From Blastococcus sp. DSM 46786 (GTDB taxonomy: Bacteria > Actinomycetota > Actinomycetes > Mycobacteriales > Geodermatophilaceae): 64,000 nucleotides of DNA. The position numbers were made by a program, and so were the translations under genes. Each line of letters begins with the position of its first letter. Position 1 is the first letter of the stretch. The stretch covers positions 62,001 to 126,000 of the forward strand of contig NZ_FOAO01000004.1 in the NCBI RefSeq assembly GCF_900109665.1, given 5' to 3'. Below the pieces are notes generated by a model, which ran no database searches, was not told the origin of the DNA, and saw nothing but the letters and a program-made list of their open reading frames with translations. Of the stretch, positions 1 to 7,466 are shown in pieces.

Positions 1-2
1 CG

Positions 3-584
3 GCGCAGTGGGTGGACGTGCACCGCGCGCTGGCCGACCGGGCGCGGGTCTGCCGCTACGACCGGCCGGGGACCGGCGACAGCCCGGTGCCCTCGACGGC
101 GGGGCGCGGGGCGGACGCACTCGACGCCGAGCTGGACGCGGTGGTGCGGCACGCCGCCGTCGAGGGCGACGTCGTCCTGGTCGCGCACTCCTTCGGCGGC
201 TACCCGGCCCGGGTCTACGCCGACCGGCACCCCGAGCGGGTGGCGGGCCTGGTCCTCGTCGACGCGCTGGACCCCTCGGTCGGCGTGGTCCGCGGCACAG
301 GGGCCGGCTCCTTCGAGGACGTGCCCATGGCCGGCGAGCGCCTCGACCTCCGCGACGTGGAGCGCGCCGCGGCGGCGGTCGAGATCCTGCCCGGCGACCC
401 GCCGGTGGTCGTGCTCAGCCGCGGGCGGGGCGCCTCGCCCGCCTGGTCCGCCGGCCAAGAGGCACTGGCCGCCCTCTCGCCGCGGTCGCGGTCGGTGGTC
501 GTCGACGCCGGGCACCAGATCCCGTCGGAGGAGCCGGAGGCGGTCGTCGACGCCGTCGAGGCCCTGCTCGACGAGCTCGGCTGA
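3..584 (+). CDS. Alpha/beta hydrolase, 5' end cut by window
   Basis: The reading frame is open to the window edge, so this is the C-terminal part (about 193 residues) of an alpha/beta-hydrolase fold enzyme. Visible are the YDRPGTGDSP segment, the nucleophile elbow AHSFGG with the likely catalytic serine, the LVLVDALDP strand that follows, and a late DAGHQIP segment carrying the likely catalytic histidine. A GTG lies at position 12, but homology to the family clearly extends upstream of it (AQW before it), so it is probably not the true start. Substrate cannot be inferred. The gene converges on the TPP-enzyme gene with under 30 bases between the stops. Confidence 0.8.
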   Translation, partial: AQWVDVHRALADRARVCRYDRPGTGDSPVPSTAGRGADALDAELDAVVRHAAVEGDVVLVAHSFGGYPARVYADRHPERVAGLVLVDALDPSVGVVRGTGAGSFEDVPMAGERLDLRDVERAAAAVEILPGDPPVVVLSRGRGASPAWSAGQEALAALSPRSRSVVVDAGHQIPSEEPEAVVDAVEALLDELG

Positions 585-609
585 AGCGGCCCGGCACCTC
601 GCCGGTGTC

Positions 610-624
610 GCGGTCAATGACCGC
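610..624. terminator. Short palindrome between convergent genes
   Basis: GCGGTCA-A-TGACCGC is a perfect dyad that spans the stop codon of the minus-strand TPP-enzyme gene, between two convergent genes. It may act as a weak bidirectional terminator. There is no T tract, so the role is uncertain. Confidence 0.3.
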
Positions 625-2257
625 GGAACGCCTCCTCGAGCCACCAGGAGGGCTCCTCGCGGGTCACCTTGGCGTCGACCAGCAGCGGCGCCGACCGGGG
701 GCCGGCCAGCCAGGCCGCGACGCCCTCGAGGTCGGCGGACGACCGGACGGTGACCGCGTCGTACCCGTGCCCGCGGGCGATGGCGGCGAAGTCGGTCTCG
801 GGGAACCGGACGATGTCCAGCGGGTGGCCGTCGGGGCCGAAGTGGTGCACCTCGGCCCCGTAGCCGGCGTCGTCGTAGACCACCACGACCATCGGCAGGC
901 CGAGCCGGACCACCGTCTCCAGCTCGGCGGCCCCCATGAGCGCCCCGCCGTCGCCGAGCGCGGCCACCGGGAGCCGGTCGGGGCGGGCGAGCGCCGCGCC
1001 GATCGCCGTCGCCAGCCCCAGCCCGACCGACTGGAACGCCTGGGTGAAGCAGAAGCCCTGCTCGTCGGGCACGTCGAGGAACATGCTCGGGTAGCCCATG
1101 AAGTTGCCGGAGTCGACGGCCACGACCCGCTCGGCGGGCAGCAGGTCGTCCAGCGCGGCGGTGAGGGCGCGCGGGTCGATCCGGCCGCCCTCCCCGTCGG
1201 TGCGCGGCTCGTCGCGCCAGCGCCCGCGGGCGGCGATCGCGTCCCGCACCTCCGCGGTGCGGTACCCGCCCGCGGCCGGGCCCCCCAGCAGCGCGGTGAC
1301 CGCCTCGGCCGTGGCGTGCACATCGCCGACGACGCCGAACGCCACCGCGCGCTGCGCCCCGATGGCCGTCGCGTCGTCGTCGACCTGGACCACGACGGCG
1401 TCCTCGGCGATCAGCCGGCCGTGGCGCATCGTCCACATGTTGAGCTGGCAGCCCCAGCCCACGATCAGGTCCGCCTCCGAGATCAGCTCGGCGGCCAGCG
1501 GGGTCGCGAAGCCCCCGGAGACGTCGAGGTCCCAGTCGCTGCCGCGGAACAGCCCCTTGGCCACCGCCGAGGTGGCGAGCAGGGCGCCGCACCGCTCGGC
1601 GAGGGACCCCAGCGCGGTGCGGGCGCCCCGTGCGCCGCGACCGGCCACGAACACCGGCCGCCGGGCGGCGCGCAGCGCCTCGGCCAGCCGCGCCACCGCC
1701 GCCTCGTCGGGGCGGACCGGGGACGGCGCGGGCACCGCCGGGGGTGCGGCGCCCCCGGCCGGGAGGCCCTGGACGTCCAGCGGCAGGTTGAGCACGACGG
1801 TGCGCCGCTCCAGCCGCGCGGTGTCGACGGCGGCAGCGGCCACCGCCACCGCGTCGTCCGCGGAGGTCACCCGCAGGGACACCGCACCGACCGCCGCGGC
1901 CAGGGCGGGCTGGTCGACGAAGAAGTTCGACCGCGGGGAGGTGGCCTCGGCGGTCAGCACCACCAGCGGGGTGCGGCTCTTGGCCGCCTCGGTGATGCCG
2001 GTGAGCGCGTTGGTCAGCCCGCAGCCCTGGTGCAGGCTGAGCACCGCCGGGCGGCCGGTCATCCGCGCGTGGGCGTCGGCCATCGTGGCCGCCCCGCCCT
2101 CGTGGCGGGCGGCGACGTACCGGGCGCCGGCGGCGACCATCGCGTTGGTCGCCACGAAGTTGCCCGAGCCGACGACGCCGAACACCGCCTCGACCCCCCG
2201 TGCGACGAGGGTCTCCCCGACCGCCTGCGCGACGGTGCGCCCGGTCGCGCCGCTCAT
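614..2257 (-). CDS. Thiamine-pyrophosphate enzyme, acetolactate synthase-like
   Basis: A 547-residue protein of the ThDP-dependent decarboxylase/carboligase family (IlvB, benzoylformate decarboxylase and relatives). The N-terminal pyrimidine domain has the activating glutamate in RHEGGAATMADAHARMTG, followed by a central nucleotide-like domain and a C-terminal PP domain with the GDGGALMG metal/diphosphate site (the second part reads DDAGYG instead of the usual NN). The ATG at 2257 overlaps the stop of the cyclase gene (ATGA), so the two are translationally coupled. The pairing with a cyclase suggests catabolism of a 2-oxo acid or a cyclic amide/lactone, but the substrate is not identifiable. 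It is not an obvious biosynthetic acetolactate synthase, since no regulatory subunit is adjacent. Confidence 0.85.
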   Translation of the reverse strand: MSGATGRTVAQAVGETLVARGVEAVFGVVGSGNFVATNAMVAAGARYVAARHEGGAATMADAHARMTGRPAVLSLHQGCGLTNALTGITEAAKSRTPLVVLTAEATSPRSNFFVDQPALAAAVGAVSLRVTSADDAVAVAAAAVDTARLERRTVVLNLPLDVQGLPAGGAAPPAVPAPSPVRPDEAAVARLAEALRAARRPVFVAGRGARGARTALGSLAERCGALLATSAVAKGLFRGSDWDLDVSGGFATPLAAELISEADLIVGWGCQLNMWTMRHGRLIAEDAVVVQVDDDATAIGAQRAVAFGVVGDVHATAEAVTALLGGPAAGGYRTAEVRDAIAARGRWRDEPRTDGEGGRIDPRALTAALDDLLPAERVVAVDSGNFMGYPSMFLDVPDEQGFCFTQAFQSVGLGLATAIGAALARPDRLPVAALGDGGALMGAAELETVVRLGLPMVVVVYDDAGYGAEVHHFGPDGHPLDIVRFPETDFAAIARGHGYDAVTVRSSADLEGVAAWLAGPRSAPLLVDAKVTREEPSWWLEEAFRGH

Positions 2258-3030
2258 CCCCGCTCGACCAGCGCCAGCACGCGCGACGGCGAGCCCGAGC
2301 CGGAGACGATCGGCAGCGGGGCGGCGACCAGGAGGGCGCCGGTGGGCGGCAGCAGCGCGAGGTTCTGCAGCTGGGTGAGGCCGTACTTGCCGCTGCCCAT
2401 CAGCGACGCGTGGCAGGGGAAGGGCGGGTCGAAGGAGTGCGCCGCGCCGGCGTCGGTGCCCACCGTCTCCACGCCCAGCCCCAGCACCGGCGACTCCTCG
2501 GCCAGCCAGCGCGCGCACTCCACCGACAGGCCAGGGGTGTGCGGTCCGGTGTCGTCGGCGTTGAGGAACTCCTGCTGGGAGGCCGAGCGGGCGTCCCAGC
2601 CGGTGCGGAAGAGCAGCCACCCGCCCTCGGGCAGCGGCCCGTGCTCGGCCTCCCACGCGCGCACGTGCTCGACCTCGAGCAGGAAGTCGGGGTCGGCCGC
2701 CGCCTGCTCCGAGAAGTCGAGGACGACGGCGGGGGCGATCAGCCGCCCCGCCGGCACGGAGGCCACGTCGTCGCCGTCGCGGCCGGTGACCCAGTGGTTG
2801 GGCGCATCGAAGTGCGTGCCGGTGTGCTCGCCGGTGCGGAAGTTGTTCCAGTACCAGGCCGGGCCGCGGTCGTCGTACCGGCTCAACTCCTCCAGCTCGA
2901 AGCGCGCCGTCTGGGCGAACTGCTCGGGGAGCTGGATGACCGGCGTCTCCGCCGACAGGGGCGCGGTGAGGTCGACGACCTCGATCCGCGCGCTGACCAG
3001 CGCCTCGGCGAGGCTGGAGAGGATCGACAT
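2254..3030 (-). CDS. Cyclase family protein (kynurenine formamidase-like)
   Basis: A 258-residue member of the metal-dependent cyclase/formamidase family. The signature HTGTHFDAPNHW (metal-binding HxGTHxDxPxH) lies near residue 70, and a second acid/amide cluster VETVGTDAGAAHSFD lies near residue 185. Family members hydrolyse N-formylkynurenine, isatin or similar amides. It is the first gene of a two-gene operon with the TPP enzyme, with a 4-base ATGA overlap. The 65 bases upstream separate it from pspC, whose gene end faces it on the same strand, so transcription could read in from pspC. Confidence 0.85.
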   Translation of the reverse strand: MSILSSLAEALVSARIEVVDLTAPLSAETPVIQLPEQFAQTARFELEELSRYDDRGPAWYWNNFRTGEHTGTHFDAPNHWVTGRDGDDVASVPAGRLIAPAVVLDFSEQAAADPDFLLEVEHVRAWEAEHGPLPEGGWLLFRTGWDARSASQQEFLNADDTGPHTPGLSVECARWLAEESPVLGLGVETVGTDAGAAHSFDPPFPCHASLMGSGKYGLTQLQNLALLPPTGALLVAAPLPIVSGSGSPSRVLALVERG

Positions 3031-3094
3031 CGCACTTCCTTCGTGGACCGGCGGACGGGCCGACAGCCAATCACAGGCCCACGGGCGACGGCGC

Positions 3095-3277
3095 TCAGCG
3101 CTCCTTGGGGATCATGATCCACAGCACGATGTAGGCGATCTCGCCGACGCCGAAGAGCCCGAAGAGCACGAATCCGATCCGCACCAGGCCCGTCGAGATG
3201 CCGAAGCGCTGCGCGAGGCCGGCGCACACGCCGGCGATCATCTTGCGTCCACGTGGTCTGACCAGCGGTGATGTCAT
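3095..3277 (-). CDS. PspC-domain small membrane protein
   Basis: A 60-residue protein that is almost entirely a PspC domain. A basic N-terminus (RPRGRK) is followed by [16 protein letters not shown], the family signature, then one hydrophobic transmembrane segment ending IMIPKER. Stand-alone PspC proteins are envelope-stress or membrane-associated proteins in Actinobacteria. Here there is no linked histidine kinase or PspA. The first in-frame ATG gives the family's normal N-terminus. Confidence 0.85.
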   Translation of the reverse strand: MTSPLVRPRGRKMIAGVCAGLAQRFGISTGLVRIGFVLFGLFGVGEIAYIVLWIMIPKER

Positions 3278-3315
3278 CCCCGCCCGCTACCCGCGCGCCC
3301 CGGCGGAAACACCTC

Positions 3316-3347
3316 GGGCGGGCCTGCCCGACCGGGCACGCCCGCCC
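3316..3347. repeat. GC-rich stem-loop in divergent intergenic region
   Basis: GGGCGGGC (3316-3323) pairs with GCCCGCCC (3340-3347), and a nested GCCCG/CGGGC pair lies inside. A second small dyad, CCCGCC-gcg-GGCGGG, is at 3354-3368, just before the ribosome site of the next gene. The position between divergent genes suggests leader structure or an operator rather than a terminator. Confidence 0.35.
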
Positions 3348-3383
3348 GCCTATCCCGCCGCGGGCGGGGTAGGGAGGCCGACC

Positions 3384-3578
3384 ATGGATGCCGTGACTTT
3401 CGGGAAGGCCGGCCTCAAGGGCTGGCGCGCACGCGTGGCCGACGCCGTGGCCGGGCCGGTGGCCCAGCGCACCCCGGTCAGCGACGACCAGGTGCGGGCC
3501 GCGATCGGGGCGCTCTTCCTCGCCCTGTCGGTCATGTACGTGACGAAGGCGGTGAAGGACCTCGCGACCAGCCGCTGA
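3384..3578 (+). CDS. Small conserved-type hypothetical protein
   Basis: A 64-residue protein with a good AGGGAGG ribosome site 6-7 bases before the ATG. The N-terminal half is basic and Trp/Arg containing ([15 protein letters not shown]). The C-terminal half has one hydrophobic stretch, [19 protein letters not shown], that could be a membrane helix or amphipathic anchor. No family is recognised. It is divergent from pspC, so the two may share a regulatory region. Confidence 0.6.
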   Translation: MDAVTFGKAGLKGWRARVADAVAGPVAQRTPVSDDQVRAAIGALFLALSVMYVTKAVKDLATSR

Positions 3579-3659
3579 GCCGGCGACCACCGGCCGGATC
3601 CCACCCCGCGGGGGGAAGTCACCGCACGAACCTTCCCCGCAAGGGGTGCACAGGTTGTA

Positions 3660-3814
3660 CAGTGATCGTTGGTCGCTGTTGCGCCTCTGCTTTCGTTCTT
3701 GGACGTCCGCAGTCGTCTCTGCCTGACGTTCCTCTCGGTCCTGCCGGTCGGTGCGGCGGCCCCGCACCCGGTACGTACCTGTGCGGTCACCTCCCAGCAC
3801 GGAAGAAGAACGAC
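3660..3814 (+). promoter_or_regulatory. Long T-rich leader of the cold-shock gene
   Basis: About 155 bases before the csp start are noticeably richer in T than the surroundings (runs such as GTTGCGCCTCTGCTTTCG) and hold no gene. Long structured 5' leaders are typical of cspA-type mRNAs, where they control stability and cold translation. A CCCC-GCAA-GGGG tetraloop hairpin sits just upstream at 3635-3646. The promoter itself was not assigned. Confidence 0.4.
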
Positions 3815-4018
3815 ATGGCTCAGGGCACTGTGAAGTGGTTCAACGCGGAGAAGGGCTTCGGGTTCATCGCCCAGGACGGCGGCGGCGCCGACGTCTTCTG
3901 CCACTACTCCGCCATCAGCGGCGACGGCTACAAGTCCCTCGACGAGGGCCAGCAGGTCGAGTTCGACGTCACGCAGGGCCAGAAGGGCCCGCAGGCGGAG
4001 AACGTCCGCGCCCTCTGA
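3815..4018 (+). CDS. cspA: Cold-shock protein, CspA family
   Basis: A 67-residue single cold-shock domain of the normal family length. RNA-binding motifs RNP1 (KGFGFI) and RNP2 (VFCHY) are intact, as is the N-terminal [13 protein letters not shown]. Such proteins bind single-stranded RNA and DNA and melt mRNA structure. The ATG follows GGAAGAAGAA. It is preceded by a long leader and followed 15 bases after the stop by a strong hairpin terminator, so it is a monocistronic transcript. Confidence 0.97.
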   Translation: MAQGTVKWFNAEKGFGFIAQDGGGADVFCHYSAISGDGYKSLDEGQQVEFDVTQGQKGPQAENVRAL

Positions 4019-4033
4019 TCGACGCATGAGGGA

Positions 4034-4063
4034 GGGCCACGGCGCACTGCGCCGTGGCCCTTT
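4034..4063 (+). terminator. Rho-independent-type terminator of cspA
   Basis: A perfect 10-bp stem GGGCCACGGC/GCCGTGGCCC with a 7-base loop (which itself can pair GCA/TGC) is followed by TTT. It lies directly downstream of the cold-shock gene. Confidence 0.85.
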
Positions 4064-4119
4064 CGCGTCCCGGTCCCGGCACACCCGCCGCACCGGCCCC
4101 GCACACCGAGGAGGACGCC

Positions 4120-4356
4120 ATCGCCACGCACGCCGGACGCTGCGAGGAAGCCCCTCTCGGTTGCCCCTGCCGGGGCGACGAGAGGATCCACGAGGAGCGG
4201 GCCCGCGCCCTCGCCGAGGCGCGCGCCGGCTCCGGGGAGGCCGTCGAGTGCCCCGAGTGCGGCGGTCCGACGACCCCGCTGGCGATCGTCTCCTGGGGGA
4301 ACTGCCGGGCCTGCCGCACCGCCCACTCCCGGTCCACCCACCCGCTGCGCTGGTGA
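4120..4356 (+). CDS. Zinc-ribbon small protein, probable ATC start
   Basis: The frame encodes about 78 residues ending in a zinc-ribbon-like CPECGG...NCRACR arrangement (four cysteines in two CxxC pairs) and an earlier CEEAPLGCPC cluster. No ATG, GTG or TTG is in frame after the cspA terminator; the only upstream option is a GTG at 4054, inside the terminator stem. The ATC at 4120 sits exactly downstream of GAGGAGGACGCC, a near-perfect ribosome site with normal spacing. A rare ATC initiation codon is therefore the best explanation. The function is unknown; a metal-binding or nucleic-acid-binding role is only suggested by the ribbon. Confidence 0.55.
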   Translation: MATHAGRCEEAPLGCPCRGDERIHEERARALAEARAGSGEAVECPECGGPTTPLAIVSWGNCRACRTAHSRSTHPLRW

Positions 4357-4380
4357 CCGGGCGGCGCGGGGCGCGGATCG

Positions 4381-4821
4381 TCAGAGACTGACCGCGACGG
4401 TCGCCGCGAGCTCCCGGCAGGCCTCCAGGTCCGCGGGACCGGGTGCGCCGGTCAGGCTCAGCGGCGCCGCCACCTGCTTCCAGCGCAGGGCGCCGGTGAT
4501 CCGCTCGATGCTGCGCAGCGCGCCGGCCGTGTCGTCGTTGCCGTGCACGTACACCCCGAACGGCAGGCCGGCGGTCGCCTCGAGGCACGGGTAGTAGACG
4601 GTGTCGAAGAAGTGCTTGAGCGCCCCCGACATGTAGCCGATGTTGGCCGGGGTGCCCAGGAGGACCCCATCAGCGGCGAGCAGATCCGCGGCCCCGGCCG
4701 ACAGCGCCGGGCGCAGCACCGGCTCCACGTCGTCGACGAGGGCGACGCCCTCGCGCACCGCCTCGAGCACGGCCTGCAAGGCCGGCGAAGGGGTGTGGTG
4801 GACCACGAGCAGACGGGGCAT
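4381..4821 (-). CDS. Flavodoxin-like NAD(P)H-dependent oxidoreductase
   Basis: A 146-residue flavodoxin-fold protein. The N-terminal phosphate-binding strand LLVVHHTPSPA, the FMN-loop segment GTPANIGYMSGALKHFFDT (WrbA-like) and the YVHGNDDTAGALRSIERI segment are all visible. It is short compared with WrbA (about 200), resembling small actinobacterial flavodoxin-family reductases. It converges with the zinc-ribbon gene, with 24 bases between the stops. Confidence 0.85.
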   Translation of the reverse strand: MPRLLVVHHTPSPALQAVLEAVREGVALVDDVEPVLRPALSAGAADLLAADGVLLGTPANIGYMSGALKHFFDTVYYPCLEATAGLPFGVYVHGNDDTAGALRSIERITGALRWKQVAAPLSLTGAPGPADLEACRELAATVAVSL

Positions 4822-4886
4822 CCCGGCATTCTCTCCCCCGCCCGCACCCGGGTGCCACCAGCGGCCGGAGGTGTGGGAGCGGGTGC

Positions 4887-4976
4887 GTGCACCTGGTCCT
4901 CGAGTACGTGCAGGCCGACGACCACCTGGACCGTGGCACCGCCCTGCGGGCCGACCACCTGGCGCTGACCCGGCCG
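4887..4976 (+). pseudogene. Possible YciI-family N-terminal fragment
   Basis: A GTG frame reads HLVLEYVQADDHLDRG followed by ALRADHLAL, which looks like the first 27 or so residues of a YCII-related (YciI) protein, where a short beta strand is followed by an LRxxHLAL helix. After that the frame turns to low-complexity arginine/alanine sequence antisense to mug. The rest of the domain is missing. It is best read as a decayed remnant; chance similarity cannot be excluded. Confidence 0.4.
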
Positions 4977-4977
4977 G

Positions 4978-5544
4978 TCAGCTCCGCACGCCGTCCCCTC
5001 CCGGGCGCAGCTGCCGGTAGATGCGGGCCAGGTCGGGCAGTTGCACGTGCGCGTTGAGCCCGCTCGGGTTCGGCACCACCCAGGTGACCGCGCCGCCCAC
5101 CCGTTCGGGCTGGCGCCCGGCGACCGCCTTCGGCCGCGCGAACCCCTGCCGCCAGGCGGTGATGCCGAGGACCGCCAGCACCCGCGGCTGCACGCGGGCC
5201 ACGAGCCGCTCCAGCGCCTCCGCGCCGGTCTGCATCTCCTCGAGGGACAGCTCCGCCGCCGTGCGCGTCGGCCGGTCCACGACGTTGGTGATCCCGAGCC
5301 CGTACCGCAGCAGCTCGAGGCCCTCCTCCGGGCGCAGCAGCCGCGGGGTGAACCCTGCGAGGTGGATCGCCGGCCAGAACCGGTTGCCCGGCCGGGCGAA
5401 GTGGTGCCCGACCTGGGCCGACAGCAGCGACGGGTTGATGCCGCAGAACAGCACGTCGAGCCCGGGCGCCACGATGTCGGGCAGCGGCTTGCCGGGCGCG
5501 GGCACCTCGGGCAGCGGCTCGTCGGGGACGGACTCGGCGGGCAC
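4978..5544 (-). CDS. mug: G/U mismatch-specific DNA glycosylase
   Basis: A 188-residue uracil-DNA glycosylase superfamily member of the MUG/TDG class. It carries the catalytic-site motif GINPSLLSAQVGHHFARPGN (GINPS) and the C-terminal DNA-intercalation motif NPSGLNAH. It excises U or ethenocytosine from mismatches. The GTG at 5544 was chosen because the conserved core begins about 33 residues later and a GGA stretch lies upstream; further upstream the frame is low complexity. The proline-rich N-terminal tail (PDEPLPEVPAPGKPLP) is probably disordered. Confidence 0.88.
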   Translation of the reverse strand: MPAESVPDEPLPEVPAPGKPLPDIVAPGLDVLFCGINPSLLSAQVGHHFARPGNRFWPAIHLAGFTPRLLRPEEGLELLRYGLGITNVVDRPTRTAAELSLEEMQTGAEALERLVARVQPRVLAVLGITAWRQGFARPKAVAGRQPERVGGAVTWVVPNPSGLNAHVQLPDLARIYRQLRPGGDGVRS

Positions 5545-5666
5545 CGCCCCATCCTGGGGCGCAGGGCAGGTCCGCCGCTCGGGGACCGTCGACGCCCGCG
5601 GAGGGAGACCGGCCGCCGGTCGACCGGGGACTGCGACGCCGGCCGGGCGGCGGCACCGACGGGAGG

Positions 5667-6392
5667 TCAGTCGCGGCGACGGTTCCCCGCCGGCACCGCG
5701 CCGGTGTCGGCGAGCTCGCGGGCAACGTCGAGCAGCTTCCGGTTCAGTTCCTGCGACACCTTGGCGAGCACGTCGAACGCCTGCTCCGCGGTGAGCTTGT
5801 GCCGTTCCATCAGGATGCCCTTGGCCTGCCCGATGAGGTCCCGGGTGCCCATGCCGACGCGCAGGTTCGATTCGTGCTCGGCGCCGGCCAGGGCCACGGC
5901 CGCGTGGCTGGCGAACATCTGCCCGATCTCCTGGGCCTCCTCGCCGAAGGCGCCGGCGGCACGCGCGTAGACGTTCAGCGCTCCGAGCCGGTCGCCCTCG
6001 ACGAAGAGCCGGAAGCACATCATGCTGCCCGCGCCCAGCGCAGCGGCCTCCTGGGCGAACTCGGGCCACCGCCGCTCACCGGCCACGTCGTCGACCCGGA
6101 CCGTCTCCTCCTCGAAGACCGCGTCCAGGCACGGCCCCTGCTGGACCCGGCTCTGCAGCCGGTCGACCTCGCGCGGCAGGTCGCTGGTCGCCGCACGTGC
6201 CTCCACCCGCCTGCGCCCGATGACGTAGCTGATGCCGCACTCGTCCGCACCGGGGACCGCCGCGACCGCAGCGGTGGTGATGGCCGCGAGGGTCGCCTCG
6301 ACATCGCCGTGCTCCTCCTGGAGCCGCCGCGCGACCCGGCTCATCGTCTCGCCGAGGTGCGGCACGGCACCGGTGCTCTGGTGGTCCCCCAC
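5667..6392 (-). CDS. GAF-ANTAR domain RNA-binding antiterminator
   Basis: A 241-residue two-domain regulator. A GAF domain (about residues 20-165) is followed by an ANTAR domain (about 175-235) with the typical segment DLIGQAKGILMERHKLTAEQAFDVL. ANTAR proteins bind paired hairpins in leader RNAs and prevent termination; GAF-ANTAR forms are abundant in Actinobacteria. The GTG start at 6392 is chosen because homology to this class (VEATLAAITTAAVAAVPGA region and the helix before it) begins upstream of the internal ATG at 6344. No partner kinase is nearby. Confidence 0.88.
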   Translation of the reverse strand: MGDHQSTGAVPHLGETMSRVARRLQEEHGDVEATLAAITTAAVAAVPGADECGISYVIGRRRVEARAATSDLPREVDRLQSRVQQGPCLDAVFEEETVRVDDVAGERRWPEFAQEAAALGAGSMMCFRLFVEGDRLGALNVYARAAGAFGEEAQEIGQMFASHAAVALAGAEHESNLRVGMGTRDLIGQAKGILMERHKLTAEQAFDVLAKVSQELNRKLLDVARELADTGAVPAGNRRRD

Positions 6393-6471
6393 CCCCCGAC
6401 CGTAGTGGACGAGGCGTCGCCTCCGGCCCCACCACGTCACCCGGGACGACGGGGTACCCGTCCCGGTGCGG

Positions 6472-6492
6472 TCAGCGGTAGGCCCCCCTTAC
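6472..6492. repeat. Left target duplication plus terminal inverted repeat
   Basis: TCAGCGGTAGG (6472-6482) is repeated exactly at 7456-7466. It is followed by CCCCCCTTAC (6483-6492), the exact reverse complement of 7446-7455. The arrangement is a target-site duplication outside a 10-bp terminal inverted repeat. Confidence 0.8.
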
Positions 6493-6531
6493 GGTGAGGG
6501 TGAGATGACCAGCCATCGCATCGACCGCAAG

Positions 6532-6548
6532 CGCCCCTATCCGGGGCG
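6532..6548 (-). ncRNA. Hairpin after tnpB, possible guide-RNA scaffold remnant
   Basis: CGCCCC-TATCC-GGGGCG lies just beyond the tnpB stop, between it and the element end. In IS200/IS605-like elements this position holds the right-end hairpin and the omegaRNA scaffold. With only one hairpin visible and a dead gene, this is a weak call. Confidence 0.25.
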
Positions 6549-6556
6549 TCCAGTGC

Positions 6557-7445
6557 TTACGCCACGCTGACGCGTGGCCGGCTGGTTCCTGTTTCACCGG
6601 GCAGCACCGGACCAGCCGGAGCGGCTGGTCCTGACACCCACCCTCCACAGGCATGCCGAGTGCTCTCGGCTGTCGGGCCGCCCGGGTGGCGGTCCCCGGC
6701 CCGGATCACACACGGGCAGAGCCCGAGCGTGTGCTCGCCCCAGGCGGCGAGGTTGGCGGCGGCGTTCACGTCCCGGTCGGCCACATGGCCGCACGAGTCG
6801 TTGCCGCAGCGGTAGGTGCGCTCAGCGAGGGTGAGCTTGGGTCTCACCGCACCGCACGCGGAGCATGTCTTGGAGGACGCGAACCAGCGGTCCGCAACGA
6901 TCAGCTGCCCACCGTGGCGGATCGTCTTGTAGGTCAGTTGCCGGGCTAGTTCGGCCCAGCCCTGGTCGCCGATCGCGGCGGCCAGGTGCCGGTTGCGCAG
7001 CATGTTTGCCGTGGCGAGGCCTCGATGACCACGACCCCGTGCGCGTGGGCGAGTCGGGCGGTGAAGCCGTGCAGGGCGTCGGCGCGGACAGCGACGGCAC
7101 GCGCATGCGCGCGGCCAAGCCGCTCGACGGCCTTGCGCCGGTTCGCCGATCCCTTCGCCGTCCGCGACACCGCCCGCTGCAGGTGCTTCACATGTCGCAG
7201 CCGGTCGCGCAGCGCCCGGGACGCGGGCAACTCAGCGACCAGTGCACCGTCGGCCGTGGCGACCACGGCGGCGGTCGTCACCCCGCGGTCCACGCCGGCC
7301 ACCGGCCCGGCCGGTGCCACGTGCCGCTCACCGGGGATCCGCGCCTCGCGGGTGAAGTTCACAGTCGCGTACCAGTGCCCGTCAGAGTGCCGGGTGACGG
7401 TGAGGTGCTGCAGCGTCGCGTGTCCGCGGCACAGCAGCCGGCGCA
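6557..7445 (-). pseudogene. tnpB: TnpB RNA-guided nuclease, truncated and frameshifted
   Basis: Two overlapping frames together give the C-terminal two thirds of a TnpB. The first (downward from about 7445) has the RuvC-I motif GVDRGVTTAAV and ends near IEA at the RuvC-II glutamate. The second starts at MLRNRHLAAAIGDQGW and carries the zinc finger (CSACG ... CGNDSCG) and RuvC-III ADRDVNAAANLA. Restoring one base at about 7018-7021 (GAGG[A]CCTCGCC) would give the expected IEDLATANMLRNRHLA. The N-terminal helical domain is absent, cut at the element end. It is non-functional as read. Confidence 0.88.
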
Positions 7446-7466
7446 GTAAGGGGGGTCAGCGGTAGG
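7446..7466. repeat. Right terminal inverted repeat plus target duplication
   Basis: GTAAGGGGGG (7446-7455) is the inverted copy of the left terminus and is followed by TCAGCGGTAGG (7456-7466), identical to 6472-6482. The latter encodes the last codons and stop of the phosphatase on the minus strand (TYR-stop). Confidence 0.8.

Larger units (their letters stand above)
6483..7455 (-). mobile_element. 973-bp insertion with terminal repeats carrying a decayed tnpB
   Basis: The element is bounded by perfect 10-bp inverted repeats (CCCCCCTTAC / GTAAGGGGGG) and flanked by an 11-bp direct repeat. It landed immediately after the histidine-phosphatase stop codon, which lies inside the right-hand duplication. 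Its only content is a 5'-truncated, frameshifted TnpB gene and about 65 bases beyond it holding a hairpin. Terminal inverted repeats and an 11-bp duplication are not expected of IS200/IS605 or IS607, which is what TnpB normally accompanies. It may therefore be a nonautonomous element mobilised by a DDE transposase that captured tnpB. Confidence 0.75.

Noticed and set aside
8-3271. A very long plus-strand open frame (over 1,000 codons)
   Set aside because: It runs antisense to the TPP-enzyme and cyclase genes, is arginine/glycine low complexity and has no domain; it is a by-product of high third-position GC.
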